24,794 bases of DNA from a virus. Numbering within the stretch: the first letter of the stretch is position 1; the number at the start of each line of letters is the position of its first letter. Under the pieces are notes generated by a model. The model had not been told where the DNA came from. It saw nothing but the letters and a program-made list of their open reading frames with translations, and made no database searches. Where the stretch lies: positions 1-24,794 of the IMG/VR virus record IMGVR_UViG_3300038469_000051; one strand, given 5' to 3'. The translations under genes and the position numbers were made by a program. This document shows, piece after piece, positions 14,255 through 20,474 of the stretch.

Positions 14255-15554
14255 ATTGCCAAGCTCCGCCAACGAGGTCATCCAGCGAGCCAAGACGGAT
14301 GTCCTGCGGGAGATGCCCGGCTCCAATCCATTCCTGCGGAACAGCTGGCTCTCGGCGATCATCACCGGGATCGCGAGCAGAATCTACGACTTCTATTTGC
14401 AGCTAAAGGCCGCCATCCGTCAGTCGATCCCTGACACTGCCACCGATGACTATCTCGTGCGCTGGGCCGCCATCTGGGGCATCACGCGTCTGCCGGCTAC
14501 GGCCGCGAGCGGGATAGTCGTTTTCACCGGCACGGCTGGAACGGTTATCCCGGCGGGAACGGTAGTCACTTCTTCCGACGGTCTCGAGTACGAGACCGAA
14601 GGCGATGTCACCATTTCCGCACAGACTATTTCGGTATCGTCGATCAACCGCTCGGGATCGACTGCCACCGCTGTCACGGCAAGCGACCACAACCTGGGCT
14701 CAGGGGTTGCCGTGACCATAGCCGGAGCGGATCAGAGCGAATACAACGTCACCGAAGACATCACAGTCAACGGGCTCGCCAGCTTCACTTACCCGGTGAG
14801 CGGGACGCCTGTCACTCCTGCAACCGGAACCATCACGGCGTCGTTCACCACCGCCTATGCGACTGTCGATGCTCTGACGCTCGGAGAGGCCGGGAATCAA
14901 TCGGCCGGCGCTGAACTAACCATCCAGACGCCGATCGCGGGTGTCGATAACACTGCCTACGTTACCTTCGGAGAATTGGGCGGAGGAACGGATGCCGAGA
15001 GCGACGATGATCTGCGAGCTCGCTTTCTCTCTCGTCTCCAGAATCCAGTCGCGCAATTCAACGCTGCGTCGATCGAAGCCAAGGCCAAAGAGGTTGCCGG
15101 GGTAACGCGCGTCTTCGTGCAAGAGATCACCCCGGCGGTAGGGCAGGTCACAGTGTATTTCATGCGCGACAACGAGACTCCGGCTATACCCAGCGGCTCG
15201 GAGGTAACTGCGGTTCGCGACAAGCTCCTGGAAATACTGCCGGCCAATACCGACCCGGCTGATCTCTTCGTAGCGGCTCCAACTGCCGTGGCAAACAATT
15301 TCGTCTTCACTGCTGTTTCTCCCAACACCGCCACCATGCGGCAGGCGGTTCAGGATTCGCTCGACCAGCTATTCGGCGAAGAGCTTGATGTTGGCGAGGA
15401 CCTTTCGGAGGACGCTTATCGCTCGGCCATCTACAACACAGTCGATACGGCGACCGGAGATCGTCTCGCCTCATTTACTCTTACTTCGCCAAGCGGCGAC
15501 ATCTCCATCAGCGACAGCCAGATTGCCACCAAGGGCACCGTGACATGGCCGTAA
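14244..15554 (+). CDS. Baseplate J-like protein (Mu gp47) with Ig-like insertion
   Basis: GTG at 14244 follows GGGAGGG and gives 436 residues. It has the baseplate J pattern: an N-terminal helical part (D-D-Y-L-V-R-W-A-A-I-W-G-I), V-I-P-A-G-T-V-V-T-S-S-D-G-L-E-Y near 101-116, G-G-G-T-D-A-E-S-D-D-D-L-R-A-R-F-L-S-R-L-Q-N-P, and V-F-V-Q-E-I-T-P. Baseplate J proteins make the wedge that links sheath and fibres. Residues about 131-199 are an inserted Ig-like unit (S-I-N-R-S-G-S-T-A-T-A-V-T-A-S-D-H-N-L) closely resembling the inner insertion of the tail terminator gene. It overlaps the next gene by 10 bp. Confidence 0.93.
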   Translation: MHIELPSSANEVIQRAKTDVLREMPGSNPFLRNSWLSAIITGIASRIYDFYLQLKAAIRQSIPDTATDDYLVRWAAIWGITRLPATAASGIVVFTGTAGTVIPAGTVVTSSDGLEYETEGDVTISAQTISVSSINRSGSTATAVTASDHNLGSGVAVTIAGADQSEYNVTEDITVNGLASFTYPVSGTPVTPATGTITASFTTAYATVDALTLGEAGNQSAGAELTIQTPIAGVDNTAYVTFGELGGGTDAESDDDLRARFLSRLQNPVAQFNAASIEAKAKEVAGVTRVFVQEITPAVGQVTVYFMRDNETPAIPSGSEVTAVRDKLLEILPANTDPADLFVAAPTAVANNFVFTAVSPNTATMRQAVQDSLDQLFGEELDVGEDLSEDAYRSAIYNTVDTATGDRLASFTLTSPSGDISISDSQIATKGTVTWP

Positions 15555-16141
15555 GCCAGCTGCCTTTCGATACCCATGTCCAGCGGATCGCCGACTATCT
15601 TCCGGGCGGGCGGATATTTCAGGCCAAGAACATGCCCGCGTCGAATCTCCGGAAGCTCATCACCGGGATCGCGCACGAGCTGTTCACCGCCGATGGCTAT
15701 GTATGTGATTACCAGAACGACATAAACCCGAGCCTCACGACCTATTTCCTGGATGAGTGGGAGAGCGCGCTCGGAATTCCTGACAGCTGTTTCTCTGGAA
15801 CCGGAAGCCTGAACGAGCGGCGGCGAGACATTGTGGTGAAGCTCGCCTCACTCGGGGTGCAGACCGCCGATGATTTCGTCGCCCTGGCCGCGCTCTTCGG
15901 AATCGCGATCACGGTCGAATCTGGCTTTTCCTACGCCGTGTTCCCTATGACTTTTCCGATCTATCTCACCACCATCGAGGAAGCGCGGTTTACCATCTTC
16001 ATCACATTCACTGTCGTCGGCTTGGACAGATTTCCGCTGACCTTCCCGATTCTCTTCGGCGACAATACTCTCGCCGTGCTGGAGTGCTTGTTCCGAAAGC
16101 TCAAGCCGGCTAACTGTCAGATCGTTTTCACACAGGTATGA
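15545..16141 (+). CDS. Baseplate/tail end protein, Mu gp48 (DUF2313) family
   Basis: The product has 198 residues and begins 10 bp before the baseplate J stop. The opening (Y-L-P-G-G-R-I-F-Q-A-K-N, N-L-R-K-L-I-T-G-I-A-H-E-L) and the D-E-W-E-S-A-L-G-I-P-D-S-C-F segment, followed by L-N-E-R-R-R-D-I-V-V-K-L, are characteristic of the DUF2313/gp48 family, the P2 gpI equivalent that connects baseplate wedge and tail fibre. A Phe/Pro-rich stretch (V-F-P-M-T-F-P-I-Y-L, F-P-L-T-F-P-I-L-F-G) is seen near 140-180. The gene is followed by the fibre gene after 4 bp. Confidence 0.9.
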   Translation: MAVSQLPFDTHVQRIADYLPGGRIFQAKNMPASNLRKLITGIAHELFTADGYVCDYQNDINPSLTTYFLDEWESALGIPDSCFSGTGSLNERRRDIVVKLASLGVQTADDFVALAALFGIAITVESGFSYAVFPMTFPIYLTTIEEARFTIFITFTVVGLDRFPLTFPILFGDNTLAVLECLFRKLKPANCQIVFTQV

Positions 16142-16145
16142 ATCC

Positions 16146-17486
16146 ATGCAAGACCTAAACGACAAAGTCACCGGCGGCACCCTCTCCGCATCGGAATGGA
16201 ATCAGGTTCCGAGCGAGCTGCAAAATGTCATCGAGGCCATCGGCCAGACGCTCTCGGGCGCCGATCTCAATCAGCTCGGTAAGGCGATTGCCGGCTATGC
16301 CGCGAGCGGGAAGTTCTATACCGATACCGGCGCTGCCGATGCCTATGTGCTCGGCACGATCGGATCGCGGCATGCACCGCATGCCTATATCGACGGCATG
16401 GAGATCATCTTCTCGCCGGGCAATACCAATACCGGCGCTTCCACCGTGAATGTTTCAACCCTCGGTGTGAAAGACCTGCGCGATTATGCCGGGGCCGTGC
16501 TGGTCGCCGGGGCGCTCACCGCTGGATCGCAAGTGCAATTCGTCTATAACGCCTCGGCGGGTCATTTCCGGCTCAAGCGATCCTCGTTCGTCAACCGTCT
16601 GCTCAGCGCCGCAACCGCCGCGCTGGCCCGAACTGCGGTGGCGATTCAGAATCCGCACGCGGTCTGCGATGGGCGCCTAACCCTCACCAGCGGAACGCCG
16701 GTCACGACCGCTGATGTGACGGCGGCGACCAATGTCTATTTCACGCCGCACATCGGCAATCAGGTGGCGGTCTATTCCGGCGGCGATTGGATACCGCTCA
16801 CTTTTTCCGAGCTGACCCTGGCGGTTCCGGCCACGACGGGCACGAACTACGACGTCTTCGCCTATGACAATTCCGGGGTGCTCGCGATCGAGGCGCTGGC
16901 GTGGACGAACGACACCACGCGCGCCACCGCCTTGGCGAAACAGGACGGCGTGTATGTGAAATCGGGTGCCGTTACTCGCAGATATCTTGGGACATTCCGC
17001 ACCACGACGGTATCTGGACAAACCGAAGATTCCACGGATTTCAGATACGTCTGGAATTACTACAACCGTGTTGATCGCACTCTCTACGCGAACTCCGGGG
17101 CGACGGTATACGCCTACACTACCGATGCCTATCGCCTCGTGAACAACGATGCCGCAAATCAGGTGAAAATAGTCGTCGGCGTCGATGAAGATGAAATCAG
17201 CGCCAAGGCTTTTCATAGCGCAGCGAACACAAATACCGGAGTCAATTTCACGACCGGTATCGGTCTGGACAGCACTTCCGCTCCGGTCTCTGCATCTCTT
17301 ACCGACAATCCGGTAACCTTGCTTGCGAACCAGAGAACGACAGCAAAAGCAGCATGGAATGGCCATTGCGGAGTAGGACTGCACAGCATTACTTGGCTGG
17401 AGCGAAGCGTAGCGTCTGGAACGACTACGTGGACAGCGAATTCGGGTGAAACCCGCGGTGGTCTTTTCGGCAATATGAAAGGCTGA
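16146..17486 (+). CDS. Tail fibre protein
   Basis: The 446-residue product lies after the gp48 gene, where the fibre is placed in Mu-like phages. The first 60 residues (L-S-A-S-E-W-N-Q-V-P-S-E-L-Q-N-V-I-E) look like a baseplate-attachment helix, followed by Gly/Thr/Ser/Ala-rich beta repeats and a conserved-looking segment V-T-R-R-Y-L-G-T-F-R-T-T, then S-T-D-F-R-Y-V-W-N-Y-Y-N-R-V near 280-310, which recurs in other phage fibre or tail proteins. The C-terminal part from about residue 330 is probably the receptor-binding end. No chaperone gene for it follows; the endolysin comes next. Role is inferred from place and composition; the receptor is unknown. Confidence 0.78.
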   Translation: MQDLNDKVTGGTLSASEWNQVPSELQNVIEAIGQTLSGADLNQLGKAIAGYAASGKFYTDTGAADAYVLGTIGSRHAPHAYIDGMEIIFSPGNTNTGASTVNVSTLGVKDLRDYAGAVLVAGALTAGSQVQFVYNASAGHFRLKRSSFVNRLLSAATAALARTAVAIQNPHAVCDGRLTLTSGTPVTTADVTAATNVYFTPHIGNQVAVYSGGDWIPLTFSELTLAVPATTGTNYDVFAYDNSGVLAIEALAWTNDTTRATALAKQDGVYVKSGAVTRRYLGTFRTTTVSGQTEDSTDFRYVWNYYNRVDRTLYANSGATVYAYTTDAYRLVNNDAANQVKIVVGVDEDEISAKAFHSAANTNTGVNFTTGIGLDSTSAPVSASLTDNPVTLLANQRTTAKAAWNGHCGVGLHSITWLERSVASGTTTWTANSGETRGGLFGNMKG

Positions 17487-17492
17487 TACCGC

Positions 17493-17942
17493 ATGCCAAG
17501 CCGCGAGCTCTTCGATCTTCATCCCGACATGGCCGCCAAGGCGGCGGCCTTCGAACATGAATGCAGAGTGCGCGGCATCGACTTTATCTTCACCTGTACC
17601 TATCGCTCGAATCAGGAACAGGAAGAGCTTTACGCACAGGGACGCACCAAGCCCGGGCGCATCGTGACCTGGGCGCATGCCGGCGAGTCGCTGCACAATC
17701 GCGTCGATGCCGACGGCAATCCTGCATCCCGCGCGTTCGATATCGTCGTGCTGCGCCATGGCAAGCTGGTGTGGGGAACCGGAGGCAACGGCATCGACAA
17801 TGATCCGACCGACGATGACACCGACGATCTCGAACTCTGGCAGCGCGCGGGAGCCGTTGGAAAATATGTCGGTCTCGAATGGGCAGGAGACTGGCCGAAG
17901 AACAAAAGGGAGTTTCCTCACTTCCAGCTGCCGGAGGTCTGA
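17493..17942 (+). CDS. M15 family peptidase endolysin (L-Ala-D-Glu peptidase type)
   Basis: The product has 149 residues and no signal peptide. It follows the VanY/M15C pattern: substrate-binding Arg38 in T-Y-R-S-N-Q-E-Q-E-E-L-Y-A-Q-G-R, zinc ligand His68 in S-L-H-N, zinc ligand Asp83 in A-F-D-I-V-V, and zinc ligand His143 in E-F-P-H-F, with Glu140 in the position of the catalytic acid. Between His68 and Asp83 a 14-residue loop (V-D-A-D-G-N-P-A-S) is longer than in the shortest members. Such enzymes cleave the peptide stem of peptidoglycan at lysis. The stop overlaps the start of the holin candidate (TGATG). Ribosome site is weak (AAAGG, long spacing). Confidence 0.9.
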   Translation: MPSRELFDLHPDMAAKAAAFEHECRVRGIDFIFTCTYRSNQEQEELYAQGRTKPGRIVTWAHAGESLHNRVDADGNPASRAFDIVVLRHGKLVWGTGGNGIDNDPTDDDTDDLELWQRAGAVGKYVGLEWAGDWPKNKREFPHFQLPEV

Positions 17943-18298
17943 TGCATGACATCCTGAACAAGGCAATGGACATCCTGACCGATCCGTTCGTTCTGATGAT
18001 ACTCGGGCTGTTCGCTCATTTCCTCCGGAAAATTATCGCCGGGGCCACCCATGAAGGCGCGAAGATTCCGACAGTCATCGGTTACTGGTTCAGAAATCCA
18101 GCACAGTCAGCCTTCGCGTTTATCGGCGCGCTCGCTGGCTACGCCATGTTCGCGCATTTCCCAGACTTCAACTCGATGGCGCCGGACATCAAGAACGTCG
18201 TTCGCACGACCGCGTTCGGAATTGGCTACATGGCCGACAACATGGTCGATGCCATCGGCGGAAAAACCATGGATCGAATTAGAGGGACCAAGCCATGA
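17942..18298 (+). CDS. Holin candidate, small membrane protein
   Basis: The ATG at 17942 overlaps the endolysin stop and gives 118 residues; an earlier in-frame start would lie inside the endolysin. Hydrophobic segments fall at about 15-28 (F-V-L-M-I-L-G-L-F-A-H-F-L) and 57-72 (A-F-A-F-I-G-A-L-A-G-Y-A-M-F); a third weaker one may lie near 88-104. The C-terminus is basic (M-D-R-I-R-G-T-K-P). Position between endolysin and spanin genes is the usual place of a holin, but no named holin family is recognised. The next gene also encodes a membrane protein, so either may be the holin. It is coupled to the next gene by ATGA. Confidence 0.68.
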   Translation: MHDILNKAMDILTDPFVLMILGLFAHFLRKIIAGATHEGAKIPTVIGYWFRNPAQSAFAFIGALAGYAMFAHFPDFNSMAPDIKNVVRTTAFGIGYMADNMVDAIGGKTMDRIRGTKP

Positions 18299-18858
18299 AA
18301 TTTCTTCTGCTGTTGCTGGTGCCGGTGATGTCCTGGCTCGATCGCCAGAGGGGCATGTCTAAGGACGTCGAGACCATACCGAAAGCTCCTGCTCTTCTCG
18401 CAATGGGCTATCTCTGCGCGCTATTCACCGGCCATGTCTCTGATCCGGCCGCCGTGGGCCTCGCGCTCGCCTTTGCCATCGCCGACAGCATCGGCTTCGG
18501 AGAGCCGATGGGGCATGCGCTGACCGGCAAGGGCGGGGTGCCAGCTGCGGACGGCACGGTATACGAGGGCTGGCAGTTCGGGCCGCTCAGGACAAATCCA
18601 TGGCTGGCGCTGGCGGTGCGCGGCGCCATGCTGGCAGTTGCCGGATTCGCCGCGCTCGATCTTCGGGCGGCAGCGATAATCGGCATTTCCTGGACCCTCG
18701 CTTACCCGGCTGCTCCGGCGATCGTGCGCTTCCTGCTCAGGATGCCCACCAAGACCACGGCGCAGTCAGGCCGGGCTTGGGCAGCCAATGAGTGGATACG
18801 CGGCGTCCTGGCCGGCCTGCTCATGGCAAGCGGCGGAATATGGCTGGTCTGGCTATGA
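18295..18858 (+). CDS. Multi-pass membrane protein in lysis cassette
   Basis: The product has 187 residues and begins M-K-F-L-L-L-L-L-V-P-V-M-S-W-L with a short hydrophobic start, then hydrophobic stretches near 31-46, 52-66, 102-120, 123-145 and 168-187. It has a loop with F-G-E-P-M-G-H-A-L-T-G-K-G-G near 68-81. I do not recognise a characterised family. It lies between the holin candidate and the spanins with ATGA overlaps at both ends, so it is likely expressed at lysis; it could be a second holin, an antiholin, or a superinfection-exclusion membrane protein. Function is undetermined. Confidence 0.75.
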   Translation: MKFLLLLLVPVMSWLDRQRGMSKDVETIPKAPALLAMGYLCALFTGHVSDPAAVGLALAFAIADSIGFGEPMGHALTGKGGVPAADGTVYEGWQFGPLRTNPWLALAVRGAMLAVAGFAALDLRAAAIIGISWTLAYPAAPAIVRFLLRMPTKTTAQSGRAWAANEWIRGVLAGLLMASGGIWLVWL

Positions 18859-19259
18859 CAACTCGAGTATGGATAGTCGTGGTGGCCATTCTTGCCCTAG
18901 CTCTCGCTGGAGCTGGAGCCGCGCTCTGGAAACAGATAAAGGCCAACGGAGAGAAACAGGCCACGATTGATACCTTGAGCGCCGGGCTCAAAGCCGAGAA
19001 GGACGCGCGGCGCGCCTCTGACGAAGCCGTGAAGCTCAGGGACGATGGCCTTGCAAAGGCCCGGCAGGAAAACTCCCGCTATCAAACTCGGCTGCGGGCT
19101 CTGGAGGCAAAAGATGCCGAAGTTTCAGACTGGTACAACCGTCCTTTGCCTCGCTCTGTCATTGTCTTCCTGTGCGACCGAACCCACAGTGACAGTGACA
19201 CGTGCCTGTCCCTCCGGGACTCTGCTCCAGGTCCGCCCGCTCCCGAAGTGGGACGGTGA
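18855..19259 (+). CDS. i-spanin (Rz-like)
   Basis: The ATG at 18855 overlaps the preceding stop and gives 134 residues. Residues 5-24 are a single N-terminal transmembrane segment (V-W-I-V-V-V-A-I-L-A-L-A-L-A-G), followed by a charged coiled coil (about 28-90: K-A-E-K-D-A-R-R-A-S-D-E-A-V-K) and the terminal pattern D-W-Y-N-R-P-L-P-R-S-V typical of Rz-like proteins. Such proteins anchor in the inner membrane and pair with an outer-membrane lipoprotein to fuse the membranes at lysis. A second lysis gene begins inside it in the +1 frame. The last 30 residues (D-S-D-T-C-L-S-L) overlap that gene and are low-complexity. Confidence 0.88.
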   Translation: MTTRVWIVVVAILALALAGAGAALWKQIKANGEKQATIDTLSAGLKAEKDARRASDEAVKLRDDGLAKARQENSRYQTRLRALEAKDAEVSDWYNRPLPRSVIVFLCDRTHSDSDTCLSLRDSAPGPPAPEVGR

Positions 19260-19362
19260 GAATACCGGGGCGCTGCTGAGCTGGGCGCTCGATGCCGCGG
19301 AGGTCGTGGACCAAGGGAATGCCGATAAAGAAGGGATTTGGCTGTTCTGCAAGCCGGAATGA
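19114..19362 (+). CDS. o-spanin lipoprotein (Rz1-like), overlapping Rz
   Basis: The ATG at 19114 lies within the Rz-like gene, in another frame, with GGAGG about 7 bp upstream; this start is chosen over a longer frame because it yields a clean lipoprotein signal. The 82-residue product starts M-P-K-F-Q-T-G-T-T-V-L-C-L-A-L and has a lipobox L-S-S-C, so Cys20 would be lipidated and the mature protein is 63 residues. The following T-E-P-T-V-T-V-T and proline-rich part (V-R-P-L-P-K-W-D-G) fit an o-spanin. The reading frame runs 103 bp past the Rz stop, giving an overlapped rather than fully embedded arrangement. It ends at the TGA that forms part of a ParB-box-like site. Confidence 0.87.
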   Translation: MPKFQTGTTVLCLALSLSSCATEPTVTVTRACPSGTLLQVRPLPKWDGENTGALLSWALDAAEVVDQGNADKEGIWLFCKPE

Positions 19363-19375
19363 TCCACGTGGAACA
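19360..19375. promoter_or_regulatory. parS-like (ParB box) site
   Basis: TGATCCACGTGGAACA matches the conserved bacterial parS form TGTTNCACGTGNAACA at every defined position but the third; that base belongs to the TGA stop of the o-spanin gene. The inner 10 bases, TCCACGTGGA, are a perfect palindrome. It occupies the 14-bp gap between the rightward and leftward operons. A terminator is unlikely, since there is no loop-separated stem or U-tract. Its binding by ParB is inferred from the sequence only; no parA or parB gene is in the window. Confidence 0.6.
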
Positions 19376-19376
19376 T

Positions 19377-19829
19377 TCACGCGGCTCTTCCTATCCTGCT
19401 GACCCCAGTTCTTCGGAATTTCAACGCCATACGCAGAGCCCGTTTCCGGCCGAGTGTTCGAATATTGAACGATCTGCGGCTCTGTATTGTCGTCCGCCTC
19501 TGGTAGTAGGCTGAGAACTCTTCCCGCCAGTACCGATACTTACCGACCTTCTGTTGATACCGGGTGTAGGTCACTCCGATCGGCAGCTTCGTCCGCTTGT
19601 TTCTTCTCCGCCGCACATGGACTACCCGCGGCTGGATCCTCGGCGCATGCCTGTCGCGGAAAGCCATCGCCGCGCGCTCGGCTTTTCGGTAGCCACCATG
19701 CTTGCTGTCGGAGAACGCACGCTGTATCTGACGTTTTGGATTGCCTGGATAGATTCGCACCCACCAGCTGGACTCAAGGCGCGTTATGTACCTGTGCCTT
19801 TCGGGCCTCGTCGCTCGCTTTCTCTTCAT
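19377..19829 (-). CDS. Tandem AP2-like DNA-binding protein
   Basis: Starting at the ATG 19829, which overlaps the stop of the upstream leftward gene (ATGA), the product has 150 residues; a longer in-frame start at 19853 is possible. It is extremely basic (Arg/Lys-rich). Two AP2-like units can be seen: residues 14-58 (Y-I-T-R-L-E...W-W-V-R-I...Q-R-A-F-S-D-S-K-H-G-G-Y-R-K-A) and 84-139 (I-G-V-T-Y-T-R...F-S-A-Y-Y...R-R-S-F-N-I-R-T-L-G-R-K-R-A). AP2-like domains in phages bind DNA and are often part of HNH homing endonucleases, but no HNH or nuclease motif is seen here. It may be a transcription factor or DNA-binding remnant of a mobile gene. It is the last gene of the leftward operon. Confidence 0.78.
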   Translation of the reverse strand: MKRKRATRPERHRYITRLESSWWVRIYPGNPKRQIQRAFSDSKHGGYRKAERAAMAFRDRHAPRIQPRVVHVRRRRNKRTKLPIGVTYTRYQQKVGKYRYWREEFSAYYQRRTTIQSRRSFNIRTLGRKRALRMALKFRRTGVSRIGRAA

Positions 19830-20059
19830 GCCTTGTGCTGCAACCTCAGCCATAGCCAGTGCAGGCGCGCGGCGAACAATGACCTATGCTGGCGGTGGCA
19901 GGCATCGCAGCATGTCCAGACAATGCGGATGCGGCGCCGCTTTCTGTATGCGTGTTCGCTCTTCACAGATAGACGCTTAATGCCTTTGATGTGGCGCTGG
20001 CGATCTCGAACGATTGCCATGCGTTCGTTTATCGAGCACTGAAGATGTAGTTTTTTCAT
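19826..20059 (-). CDS. Small basic protein with Cys cluster
   Basis: The frame ends in an ATGA overlap with the AP2-like gene, which supports it as a real gene despite weak ribosome sites. From the first ATG it has 77 residues; an internal ATG at 20020 would give 64. It is basic (Y-R-K-R-R-R-I-R-I) and contains W-T-C-C-D-A-C-H-R-Q-H-R, a possible metal-binding cluster with C-x2-C and histidines. The N-terminal part overlaps the preceding gene in another frame by up to 83 bp. I recognise no family; a small DNA- or RNA-binding role would suit the composition but is a guess. Confidence 0.5.
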   Translation of the reverse strand: MKKLHLQCSINERMAIVRDRQRHIKGIKRLSVKSEHAYRKRRRIRIVWTCCDACHRQHRSLFAARLHWLWLRLQHKA

Positions 20060-20183
20060 CGGGTCGCTCGATCCGATTCCTTTCTCGCTTGAGATTGGCG
20101 CGCATCATTCGCACCATGTCCTGACAGTGCTTGATCTCCGCACGCATGCGCGCGATGTCGTCTTTCGCTTGCTGTCTGGTCAT
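19977..20183 (-). CDS. Small coiled-coil hypothetical protein
   Basis: The product has 68 residues; the ATG at 20183 lies 3 bp after the preceding stop. Residues 1-44 form a highly charged helix (Q-Q-A-K-D-D-I-A-R-M-R-A-E-I-K and R-M-M-R-A-N-L-K-R-E-R-N), as in many short phage coiled-coil proteins. The last 24 residues (T-T-S-S-V-L-D-K-R-T-H-G-N-R) look like overrun into the next gene's territory, since the following gene is read there in another frame. Function unknown. It is placed in the middle of the leftward operon. Confidence 0.6.
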   Translation of the reverse strand: MTRQQAKDDIARMRAEIKHCQDMVRMMRANLKRERNRIERPDEKTTSSVLDKRTHGNRSRSPAPHQRH

Positions 20184-20186
20184 AGC

Positions 20187-20474
20187 CTATGCCTTCCCGG
20201 AGCGCTCGTGCTCGGGCGCCAGCTGAGGCCCGCCCCATGTCGGCCGAGCGCCGGTCTCCGATTCGATCGCCTCGGTGATGATATCGCGCATCATGTCCAT
20301 GAACAGGTCCTTTCTTCCCGGGTTGCTTTCCACCGCTCGCATGAGAATCGAGCCTATGACTACCGCTCGATCCATGGTCTCGTTCTGCGCGTAGTAGGCC
20401 ACCCACATCTCGCCTTCGCGCCGCATTGCCAGCCGGCCGATCTGCGGGCCTTTGTCGATATTCTCTTCAGCCAT
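20187..20474 (-). CDS. Conserved phage hypothetical protein
   Basis: The 95-residue product starts 8 bp inside the end of the nucleotidyltransferase gene. It is an acidic, mixed alpha/beta protein with recurring phage patterns I-G-R-L-A-M-R-R-E-G, W-V-A-Y-Y-A and R-K-D-L-F-M-D-M-M-R-D-I-I, and a tail with P-T-W-G-G-P-Q-L-A-P-E-H-E-R. I recall similar hypothetical proteins in proteobacterial phages, but no function is established. Its gene coupling to the nucleotidyltransferase suggests joint expression. No membrane segment, signal or catalytic motif is visible. Confidence 0.82.
   Translation of the reverse strand: MAEENIDKGPQIGRLAMRREGEMWVAYYAQNETMDRAVVIGSILMRAVESNPGRKDLFMDMMRDIITEAIESETGARPTWGGPQLAPEHERSGKA

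Noticed and set aside
19199-19204. A second CACGTG core inside the spanin genes
   Set aside because: The flanking bases do not match parS arms, so it is an isolated hexamer by chance.
19554-20042. Rightward open frame of 162 codons over the AP2-like region
   Set aside because: It is the reverse-strand shadow of the AP2-like and neighbouring leftward genes, with no ribosome site and low-complexity sequence.
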